From contig JAITRD010000191.1 in assembly GCA_031288575.1 (NCBI GenBank), forward strand, positions 1 through 5,225: a stretch of DNA of 5,225 nucleotides, written 5' to 3'. Positions within the stretch are counted from its first letter, which is position 1; every line of letters begins with the position of its first letter. The translations under genes were made by a program, and so were the position numbers. The notes beneath the pieces are model-generated. The model saw nothing but the letters and a program-made list of their open reading frames with translations, had not been told where the DNA came from and ran no database searches. Shown here in pieces: positions 1 through 4,644 of the stretch. The DNA is from Treponema sp. (GTDB taxonomy: Bacteria; Spirochaetota; Spirochaetia; Treponematales; Breznakiellaceae).

Positions 1-102
1 CGACCCGCAATCCGCGGCATCCGTCCCCGCCGCTTTTGCAATGGCCTCCGCAAGCTTTTTTGTGTTCCCCGAACGGGAATGATACCGTACCGCAATTTGC
101 AT
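1..102 (-). CDS. Flavodoxin or flavodoxin-like protein, N-terminal fragment
   Basis: The reverse strand reads ATG at 102-100 and stays open to the window edge, giving 34 residues that begin MQIAVRYHSRSGNTKKLAEA. The first beta strand (IAVRYHS) followed by SRSGNT (residues 9-14) is the phosphate-binding loop of flavodoxins, which grips the FMN phosphate; an amphipathic helix (KKLAEAIAKAA) follows as expected. Flavodoxins are small cytoplasmic FMN electron carriers, and related short domains occur in NAD(P)H-dependent FMN reductases and in larger flavoproteins. With the C-terminal part missing, stand-alone flavodoxin and a longer flavodoxin-fold enzyme cannot be told apart. The start is well set by a GGGGAG Shine-Dalgarno six bases upstream. 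It has its own promoter candidate, so it is probably transcribed separately from the TPR gene upstream on the same strand. Confidence 0.85.
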   Translation of the reverse strand, partial: MQIAVRYHSRSGNTKKLAEAIAKAAGTDAADCGS

Positions 103-108
103 ATTAAT

Positions 109-114
109 CTCCCC
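109..114 (-). promoter_or_regulatory. Ribosome binding site of the flavodoxin gene
   Basis: The reverse strand reads GGGGAG, then ATTAAT, then ATG: a strong Shine-Dalgarno at 6-base spacing. It fixes the flavodoxin start. It is the only obvious Shine-Dalgarno in the window; the other three genes have weak or none. Confidence 0.8.
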
Positions 115-141
115 TTAATTCCCGCCAATAGGCCAAGGAGC

Positions 142-171
142 ATTATACCACGAACAAAAGAGAAATAGCAA
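142..171 (-). promoter_or_regulatory. Sigma70-type promoter with extended -10, for the flavodoxin gene
   Basis: On the reverse strand TGGTATAAT (150-142) is a perfect extended -10 (TGnTATAAT). TTGCTA (171-166) is a 4-of-6 match to the -35 consensus at 18-base spacing. Initiation would fall near 135, leaving a leader of about 33 bases that contains the Shine-Dalgarno. The -35 abuts the hairpin at 172-190. Confidence 0.6.
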
Positions 172-190
172 AGCCCTTTTTTCCAGGGCT
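172..190 (-). terminator. Possible intrinsic terminator before the flavodoxin promoter
   Basis: Six-base arms AGCCCT and AGGGCT enclose a 7-base A-rich loop. In the reverse-strand direction the stem is followed by a T-rich but interrupted stretch (TTGCTATTTCTCTTTTG). It could end a transcript arriving from the repeat/TPR side before the flavodoxin promoter. The stem is short and the U-tract imperfect, so this is tentative. Confidence 0.3.
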
Positions 191-198
191 CCTGCATT

Positions 199-358
199 TA
201 CTTTTAATTTAAGCCACAAAAGAAAAACCCTATGGCAGCGGAGCATTAAACCGCTCACTACCCTTCCTTGCGGCAGATAGCCCGTTTCCCCCCTCAAAGG
301 GCCTTGCCTTTACCGCCTAAACCGTCCCCGAACGGCACAATGAGCCTCCGCAGGGCAA
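199..358 (-). repeat. Dispersed repeat, copy A (inverted relative to copy B)
   Basis: Read on the reverse strand from TTGCCC (358) to TTAAAAGTA (near 199), this matches the plus-strand segment 3469-3650. Shared blocks include CCGTTCGGGG, GGTTTAGGCGGTAAAGGC, ATCTGCCGCAAGG, TTAATGCTCCG and CATAGGGTTTTTCTTTTG. The 3' half matches at about nine of ten positions by eye; the middle has an indel of roughly 20 bases, shorter here. Predicted pairing: GGCGG (317-313) with CTGCC (276-272) around an AAAGGC/GCCCTTT hairpin (311-296), then GGTTTAA (252-246) with TTAAATT (212-206) enclosing CCGC (241-238) with GTGG (217-214). It points towards the flavodoxin gene. A 60-codon TTG-start frame (297-115) crosses it and is not accepted as a gene. 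Confidence 0.85.
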
Positions 359-417
359 GCGCGAACCAAAGGTTCGGCGCGGTATCTTTAGCGTTACCGT
401 TGTTTGAACGGAGGCTC
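342..417. repeat. Multibranch fold closed by 9-bp inverted repeat
   Basis: GAGCCTCCG (342-350) and CGGAGGCTC (409-417) are perfect 9-base arms 58 bases apart. Inside is a hairpin with CGAACC (362-367) and GGTTCG (371-376), loop AAA, extended by three further pairs across a one-base bulge. The remaining interior has weaker GGTA/TACC complementarity. The right arm overlaps the boundary of repeat copy A. The whole is 76 bases, tRNA-like in size, but the internal arms do not fit a tRNA. Confidence 0.6.
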
Positions 418-430
418 GTTCGATAGGAAG

Positions 431-452
431 TATTATACCATCTGGTTTAATA
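431..452 (-). promoter_or_regulatory. Extended -10 element inside an operator-like palindrome
   Basis: The reverse strand reads TGGTATAAT (440-432), a perfect extended -10, identical to the one before the flavodoxin gene. No acceptable -35 is present at 17-18 bases. The same bases form a near-perfect palindrome: TATTATACCA (431-440) faces TGGTTTAATA (443-452), with one mismatch, a layout that could let a dimeric regulator cover the promoter. The products would be copy A and possibly flavodoxin. Confidence 0.4.
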
Positions 453-512
453 CCAAATTTTGTAAGCGTTGCGTTACTTGAGCCGAGGCAAGCCTCGGGG
501 TATTAAACCAGA
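441..512. repeat. 72-bp element with perfect 14-bp terminal inverted repeats
   Basis: TCTGGTTTAATACC (441-454) and GGTATTAAACCAGA (499-512) are exact reverse complements. Next to the right arm lies a second hairpin, CCGAGGC (483-489) and GCCTCGG (492-498), with a 2-base loop. The element begins 13 bases past the TPR stop codon. There is no T-run on either side, so a classical intrinsic terminator is unlikely. No flanking target-site duplication was seen, so insertion is not demonstrated. It may act as a 3' RNA structure of the TPR transcript, a protein-binding site, or a small repeat. Confidence 0.7.
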
Positions 513-525
513 CTCTCGAATAAAT

Positions 526-3228
526 CTACCGCTTGAATTGTGGGTCAACTTTAGGGATAGCGGCGGAAGCCCAATCATAAAGGAGCTTTTTTAGGCCCTC
601 GTCAATAAGTTTAAGGGATTTTCCGCATTGGGGGCAAATAAAGCGGCCTTCCGGGTCCAGGTGTTCCTTGGCGCAGCCGATGCAGTAGGTTTTGCCGCAG
701 CTTACGCAGGTGCCGCCGGGAAGATGATCCGGCGGCATGGCGAAAAGCCGGATCGGCGGCGCCGGGGGGATATCCCGGGGTACCTTCCAACTCCGTTCGC
801 AGGAAGCGCAGGCTATATGCCGGGTAAGGGCTTCCTCAAGCCGCCGCCGCAGCTCCTCCCGGCGGGGAAGGAGACCGGGGGACAATTCCAGGGTGTCCAG
901 TCGGGCCATCACCCCCTTGAGTTCCTCCCACCGGCCCTGGGCATTATAGATCCAGCCGAGGGATAAAAGGGAAGGCGCATGGCGGCTGTCTGTTTCCAGG
1001 GCGGCCCGGCAGGCGGATTCTGCCCGGGCGTATTCTCCCTTTTTGGAAGCCACGTAACTAATCAGTTCCAAAATCGCCGGGCTGGGGTCCAAACTGTGGG
1101 CCCGGGCCAAAATGGTATCCGCCTCCCCGTAACGGCCTAACTCAATCAGGCAGGACGCCCGGTTATAGAGATATTCGGCGTTATCCGGGGCAATTGCCAG
1201 GGCTTTTTGATACCCCTCGTCCGCTTCTTCATAGCGGCCCCCGCGGACCAGCAAATTCGCGGCACAGTTCGCCAGGATCCCCCCGGGGTCCTCCTCCTTA
1301 GGCGCGGCCAGGAGTTCCAAGGCCTGGTCCGGAAAGCCTTGCAGATAGGCGAGGACCCCCCGGTTGACCCGGATGGCCGGTACGTCCCCCAGGACAGAAA
1401 GGGCCTTTTCCAAATGCCCCGCGGCCTCGTCAAGATTTCCCTGTTCCAGGGCTATCTGGGCGGCAAAATTCCGGACCCAGCCGTCTTCCGGGGAGAGGTC
1501 CAGGGCGGCCCCAAGGTCCCGGGCAAGCCGGGGATCATGGGGGTTGTTTTCCAGGAGGAAACGGTTTTCCGCGGCCTTAAACCGGAAAAGGGCATAATCC
1601 GGCGCCAGGAGGGCGGCCCGGTCCAGCAGTTTTTGGGCTTCCCGGCGTTTGCCCTCCCGCAGAAGCAGGAGCCCCCTGAGAAAAACCAGGGCCGGGTCCG
1701 GGGGGGGCCGGGGATGGAGCTTTTTCCGCTGCCTTTCCGCCAGGGCGAATTCCTCCGCCGCCATGGCCCAGTTTTCAATCCCGAAGGCCCATTTCCCCGC
1801 GAGGCCCCGGGCTTCCCAATGGGCGGCCCCCAGGGAAAGCAGCTTGGGCATCAGGCCCCCAAGATCTTCGTAGTTATCGTCCCGCAAAAAAGCCCGCCCT
1901 CCCCGGAGGTACCGTTCCAGGGCTTCCTCCTTCCGGCCCAGGACTTCGTATACATTGGCGGCGTTTTTCGCGAGGAGCCCGTTCTCCCCGTCCAGCTCAA
2001 AGGCCCGGTCATAGGCGGCGGCGGCTTTTTCATAGTCCTTGAGGTTCCAGTAAGCGTGGCCCAGGAAGGCGGCCAAAACCGCGTCCTGGGGCCGCGGGGT
2101 TGCCGCGGCCTCTCCGTAATTTTTCAGCTCCTCAAAACGTCCGGCGGCATAGAGGATCTTCGCCTTCTCGACCGCCGCCTCCCGGGCTTCGGGGCTCTCC
2201 GGAGCCTCCAAAAGACAGGCGTTGATATACGCCTCCGCCTCGCCGGGGCGCTCAAGGGCCAGGGCCAGCCTCCCCGCCAGCAGCAGCTCCCTGGAACTTC
2301 TCCGGTAATCCGGGTGTTCCTCCTCCCAGGCCTTGTTAAGCTGCACCAGGGCCGGCACGGGCTGCCCCATGGCGGCAAAGGTTTCCGCCAGGCGGAAACG
2401 GCTTTGGGGGGCAATACCGGGGCCTTCGTGCCATTTCTCGTAACAGGCGGCGACTTCGGCAATCCGGGATTCTACCGACAGGGCGTCGAGAAAAGCCACC
2501 GCCCGGTAGGGGTCCTTTTCCCCGGCCGTCCCCGGCGGTTCCGGGGTTTTTGCCTCGTAAGAGGCCAGGGCAAAGCAGAGTTCCCCCGAGGCAATGCTCG
2601 GATCATGTAACTCCGCCGCCCAACTGCCGTTAATGGCCAGGAGGATATGGCTGCCGTAGGCAATGATTTTGAGCCTCGTCCCCCCTTCCGCCGGATCCGG
2701 GCATGGGGGCTCCTGGGCGGCCCTTCTCCGCCAGGCCCCGGCGGCCCGGTTATGGGCAGCCGGAGATTCGGGAGGAGTCGCCTCGGGCAGCTCTGTCCAG
2801 CCGATAAGGGGGAAGGGCATCCCGTTCCGCAGTACCTCAAGGCGGAAGTATCCCCTGCTGGAAACCAGGACGGTATAGTAGGTTCCCTCATCGGCCATGC
2901 GGAATAAAAAGCCCGCCGCCGCGTATCCGCCCCGGGGGTCCAGCCGGAACCGGGCGTCTATTACCTGATCCAGATAAGGGTAGCCGGGGGCCTCCGCCCA
3001 GGCGATGGCGTTGGTTTTTTTTAATCCCAGTACCAGGGCGTTATCCTGGAGATTGGCATCGTAGGAAGTTTCTGATTTAATATCAAACCGGATGCGGTTT
3101 GGTTTTGAAAAATCGGCCTCCCATTTTTCCGCAAAAATTTTTTCCGGGCCGGGCGGTTCCTGGCCGGGCTTCAATTTTCGGAAGGGGGACAATTTTTTTA
3201 AAAACCCGGCCTTTAAAAAACCAAACAT
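526..3228 (-). CDS. Large TPR protein with jelly-roll-like N-terminus and zinc-binding C-terminus
   Basis: The product has 900 residues and three parts. Residues about 32-225 resemble a concanavalin A-like (LamG/DUF1080-type) beta sandwich, ending in the typical pattern RLKIIAYGSHILLAING...HDPSIASGELCFALASYE; a Pro/Ala/Arg-rich insertion (about 148-182) interrupts it. Residues about 255-785 are helical TPR repeats; clear units lie near 385-418, 419-440, 650-682, 683-716 and 717-750, with the usual W/Y, G and A positions and P at unit ends. The tail has four CxxC pairs (C807/C810, C841/C844, C849/C852, C865/C868), enough for two zinc sites in a zinc-ribbon or RING-like fold. No cleavable signal peptide or membrane helix is seen, so it is probably cytoplasmic. 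TPRs bind partner proteins; the ligand of the sandwich domain and the partner are unknown. No catalytic motif was recognised. The ATG lacks a clear Shine-Dalgarno. Antisense open frames over this gene are shadows. Confidence 0.9.
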   Translation of the reverse strand: MFGFLKAGFLKKLSPFRKLKPGQEPPGPEKIFAEKWEADFSKPNRIRFDIKSETSYDANLQDNALVLGLKKTNAIAWAEAPGYPYLDQVIDARFRLDPRGGYAAAGFLFRMADEGTYYTVLVSSRGYFRLEVLRNGMPFPLIGWTELPEATPPESPAAHNRAAGAWRRRAAQEPPCPDPAEGGTRLKIIAYGSHILLAINGSWAAELHDPSIASGELCFALASYEAKTPEPPGTAGEKDPYRAVAFLDALSVESRIAEVAACYEKWHEGPGIAPQSRFRLAETFAAMGQPVPALVQLNKAWEEEHPDYRRSSRELLLAGRLALALERPGEAEAYINACLLEAPESPEAREAAVEKAKILYAAGRFEELKNYGEAAATPRPQDAVLAAFLGHAYWNLKDYEKAAAAYDRAFELDGENGLLAKNAANVYEVLGRKEEALERYLRGGRAFLRDDNYEDLGGLMPKLLSLGAAHWEARGLAGKWAFGIENWAMAAEEFALAERQRKKLHPRPPPDPALVFLRGLLLLREGKRREAQKLLDRAALLAPDYALFRFKAAENRFLLENNPHDPRLARDLGAALDLSPEDGWVRNFAAQIALEQGNLDEAAGHLEKALSVLGDVPAIRVNRGVLAYLQGFPDQALELLAAPKEEDPGGILANCAANLLVRGGRYEEADEGYQKALAIAPDNAEYLYNRASCLIELGRYGEADTILARAHSLDPSPAILELISYVASKKGEYARAESACRAALETDSRHAPSLLSLGWIYNAQGRWEELKGVMARLDTLELSPGLLPRREELRRRLEEALTRHIACASCERSWKVPRDIPPAPPIRLFAMPPDHLPGGTCVSCGKTYCIGCAKEHLDPEGRFICPQCGKSLKLIDEGLKKLLYDWASAAIPKVDPQFKR

Positions 3229-3315
3229 AGTTAATTATGTAATCCAAAATTGATGAAAAGTCGAGGCAACAGGTGCGGCAGGGCTTCGGCATTTACTTTT
3301 ATAACCATCTGTTGG

Positions 3316-3324
3316 ATTATAACA
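3316..3324 (-). promoter_or_regulatory. Extended -10 element, likely promoter of the TPR gene
   Basis: The reverse strand reads TGTTATAAT (3324-3316), a perfect TGnTATAAT. No good -35 stands at the standard distance, which extended -10 promoters tolerate. Initiation near 3309 would give a leader of about 80 bases. On the plus strand the same bases include TATAAC (3318-3323), so a weak divergent promoter towards birA is conceivable but lacks a -35. Confidence 0.45.
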
Positions 3325-3369
3325 AAAATGACCGGCTGAGCGGGAAAAATCCCCATGGGGGGCACGCTT

Positions 3370-3424
3370 GCTTTGCACAAGAAGGCTTTGTCTTTGCTCC
3401 CGAGAGAGACAGATGGTGCAAAGC
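3370..3424. repeat. Inverted repeat with 9-bp arms upstream of copy B
   Basis: GCTTTGCAC (3370-3378) and GTGCAAAGC (3416-3424) are exact reverse complements separated by 37 bases. A smaller TGTCT/AGACA pairing lies inside. It is followed three bases later by a second, stronger hairpin. If transcribed with birA it would be part of the leader; a protein-binding site is an alternative. It has no match in the region upstream of copy A. Confidence 0.55.
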
Positions 3425-3427
3425 TTC

Positions 3428-3456
3428 GGTCATAGGACCCATAGGGTCCTATGACC
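3428..3456. repeat. Perfect 13-bp stem with 3-base loop
   Basis: GGTCATAGGACCC (3428-3440), loop ATA, GGGTCCTATGACC (3444-3456). This is the strongest simple hairpin in the window. It is followed by CCCTGGGGAATTTT rather than a clean T-run, so terminator activity is doubtful. Being nearly symmetric DNA it could equally be an operator in this divergent region. It lies 12 bases before repeat copy B. Confidence 0.75.
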
Positions 3457-3468
3457 CCCTGGGGAATT

Positions 3469-3650
3469 TTGCCCGCCCGCCCGGCCTTATTGTTCCGTTC
3501 GGGGGAGGTTTAGGCGGTAAAGGCGGGGCCTTTGGAGGGAAGAGATTTCCGGATGAGAGGGAGATGCCGGGTTATCTGCCGCAAGGGGGAGTGAACGGCT
3601 TAATGCTCCGTTGTCATAGGGTTTTTCTTTTGCGGCTTAAGTTAAAAGTA
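3469..3650 (+). repeat. Dispersed repeat, copy B
   Basis: Plus-strand counterpart of copy A at 199-358 (reverse strand), starting TTGCCC and ending TTAAAAGTA. Predicted pairing: GGCGG (3513-3517) with CTGCC (3576-3580) around a perfect AAAGGC-GGG-GCCTTT hairpin (3519-3533); GGCTTAA (3597-3603) with TTAAGTT (3637-3643) enclosing CCGT (3608-3611) with GCGG (3632-3635). Relative to copy A the changes T250 to C3599 and A208 to G3641 fall on the same pair, and G3610:C3633 and T3611:G3632 replace G:T and C:G. It lies 56 bases before birA in the same direction. A frame from ATG 3564 has the same predicted residues as copy A but runs on into birA out of frame, so no discrete small gene is called. Confidence 0.85.
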
Positions 3651-3671
3651 GGGAACCGGGAATTTCGGGCC

Positions 3672-3699
3672 TTCACTATCAGGGGGTTTTTGGTACAAA
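3672..3699 (+). promoter_or_regulatory. Weak promoter candidate immediately before birA
   Basis: TTCACT (3672-3677) and TACAAA (3694-3699) each match sigma70 hexamers at 4 of 6 positions with a 16-base spacer, and TGG precedes the -10. Initiation would fall at about 3706, at the birA ATG, implying a leaderless or nearly leaderless message. This fits the absence of a usable Shine-Dalgarno, but the match is weak. Confidence 0.22.
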
Positions 3700-3706
3700 A
3701 TAGGTC

Positions 3707-4603
3707 ATGGACAAACTCTCCCTCGTTAATCCCTTTGGCGCGCCGGTTTATTACCAACAGACCCTGTCCAGTACCATGGATGTTTCCCGGGAACTGGACA
3801 GGGCAGGGGAAGGCCACGGCACGGTTATTACCGCCGATTTTCAGGAGGCAGGCCGGGGCAGCCGGGGCCGGCCCTGGCAGGCCGACCGGGGGTGCAACCT
3901 CGTTTTTACCATCCTTTTGCGTTATCCCGGATTTCCCGCCATCCCCCGGGGGATAACCCTCCGTGCCGGCCTGGCCCTTTCCCTGGCCATTGAGGACTTT
4001 GTCCCGGCCCTTGCGGGTTCGGTGTGGGTAAAGTGGCCCAATGACGTGATGATCCTTTCCCCGGCCGCCGGCATTCCCGGGGAGGCGGAAGCGGAACCTC
4101 AGGAGCGGGCCGCCAAAAAGGCCGCCGGCATCCTCGCCGAGGGGGACGGGAAGACGGTCTTTATCGGCATCGGGGTGAATCTGACCCAAACCGAATTCCC
4201 CGCGGAGTTCCGTTCCAAGGCGACCAGCATCGCCCTGGCCCTCGCCGGCCGGGAGGCGGACCCTCAGAGCCGCCCCGGGGGGGAGGATTTTTTTGCGGCC
4301 CGGTTCCGCCTGCTTGAGGGTATCCTGGCCCGGCTTTTTGAGGAATTTTCCCTTTCGGAGGATCCCCGAAGGGCCGGTTCCTGGCGGGAACGCCTGGAAG
4401 AACGGCTCTACCTGAGGGGCTGTCCGGTCCGGTTTTTCCCCGCTTCCGGCCCCGCCGGCCCTTCCGCCGGGGCCGCCTCCGCCGGTGAAGCGGTAGAGGG
4501 CCGCCTGGCGGGGATCGGCCCCGAGGGGGAAATCCTCATCCTCCCCAAAGGGCTTCCGGAACCCCTTGCCTTTGTTTCTGGGGAACTTAATGTTTATGCC
4601 TGA
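3707..4603 (+). CDS. birA: Biotin--[acetyl-CoA-carboxylase] ligase (BirA, monofunctional)
   Basis: The 298-residue product attaches biotin, via biotinyl-AMP, to the lysine of biotin carboxyl carrier domains; it acts in the cytoplasm. Family motifs appear in order: SST (residues 21-23), GRGSRGRPW (49-57, the adenylate-binding loop, GRGRRGR in E. coli), KWPND (109-113), KAAGILAE (138-145, with K138 at the catalytic lysine position) and GIGVNL (154-159). The C-terminal SH3-like domain is seen as GRLAGIGPEGEILI (265-278). There is no N-terminal helix-turn-helix, so it is not the repressor type. Two additions are unusual: about 15 extra residues between KWPND and KAAGIL, rich in Pro/Glu/Ala, and an Ala/Gly/Ser/Pro stretch at 246-261. 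An in-frame TAG at 3701-3703 makes this ATG the first possible start. Shine-Dalgarno pairing is poor. serS follows 41 bases on. Confidence 0.95.
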   Translation: MDKLSLVNPFGAPVYYQQTLSSTMDVSRELDRAGEGHGTVITADFQEAGRGSRGRPWQADRGCNLVFTILLRYPGFPAIPRGITLRAGLALSLAIEDFVPALAGSVWVKWPNDVMILSPAAGIPGEAEAEPQERAAKKAAGILAEGDGKTVFIGIGVNLTQTEFPAEFRSKATSIALALAGREADPQSRPGGEDFFAARFRLLEGILARLFEEFSLSEDPRRAGSWRERLEERLYLRGCPVRFFPASGPAGPSAGAASAGEAVEGRLAGIGPEGEILILPKGLPEPLAFVSGELNVYA

Positions 4604-4607
4604 CCTC

Positions 4608-4636
4608 TTGTCCATAAGAGTCCCGGGGGGTACACT
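4608..4636 (+). promoter_or_regulatory. Weak promoter candidate between birA and serS
   Basis: TTGTCC (4608-4613) and TACACT (4631-4636) are 4-of-6 matches to the sigma70 hexamers at exactly 17-base spacing. Initiation near 4643 would place the start just before the serS ATG at 4645. The alternative is read-through from birA. The G-run at 4625-4630 is 14 bases from the ATG, too far for a normal Shine-Dalgarno. Confidence 0.25.
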
Positions 4637-4644
4637 AACCTATC

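Larger units (their letters stand above)
172..425 (-). ncRNA. Candidate structured RNA between the TPR and flavodoxin genes
   Basis: This reverse-strand interval is bounded by an extended -10 element (440-432, predicting initiation near 425) and a terminator-like hairpin (190-172), giving a possible transcript of about 250 bases. It contains a fold closed by 9-bp arms (342-350 with 409-417) and then copy A of a repeat whose other copy at 3469-3650 differs in one helix at pair-preserving positions. I found no signature of RNase P RNA, SRP RNA or tmRNA in it. Alternatives are a non-transcribed dispersed repeat or an untranslated region read through from the TPR gene. It is a proposal from promoter, structure and terminator only; no family is recognised. 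Confidence 0.25.

Noticed and set aside
115..297. 60-codon reverse-strand open frame between the TPR and flavodoxin genes
   Set aside because: It starts at TTG without a proper Shine-Dalgarno, its first half is repeat copy A and its second half spans the hairpin and flavodoxin promoter. The match to copy B ends at LKLKV, so the C-terminus is not shared.
342..417. tRNA-like 76-base cloverleaf with a 7-9 bp acceptor-like stem
   Set aside because: On neither strand is there a TTCRANY T-loop with a 5-bp stem in the right place, nor D-arm or anticodon-arm geometry. The GGTTCG sequence forms its own 3-base-loop hairpin.
483..498. Intrinsic terminator for the TPR gene
   Set aside because: The 7-bp stem is strong, but neither strand has a T-run after it; it is described instead as part of the 441-512 inverted repeat.
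1207..2610. 467-codon plus-strand open frame antisense to the TPR gene
   Set aside because: The product is Pro/Gly/Arg-rich with no domain, and the opposite strand encodes clear TPRs. Long antisense frames are common over GC-rich genes.
3273..3956. 227-codon plus-strand open frame across the divergent spacer into birA
   Set aside because: It crosses two hairpins and the repeat, then overlaps birA by 250 bases in another frame. No Shine-Dalgarno or domain is present.
3614..4615. 333-codon reverse-strand open frame antisense to birA
   Set aside because: It is Gly/Pro/Lys-rich with no recognisable fold, while the plus strand has every BirA motif.
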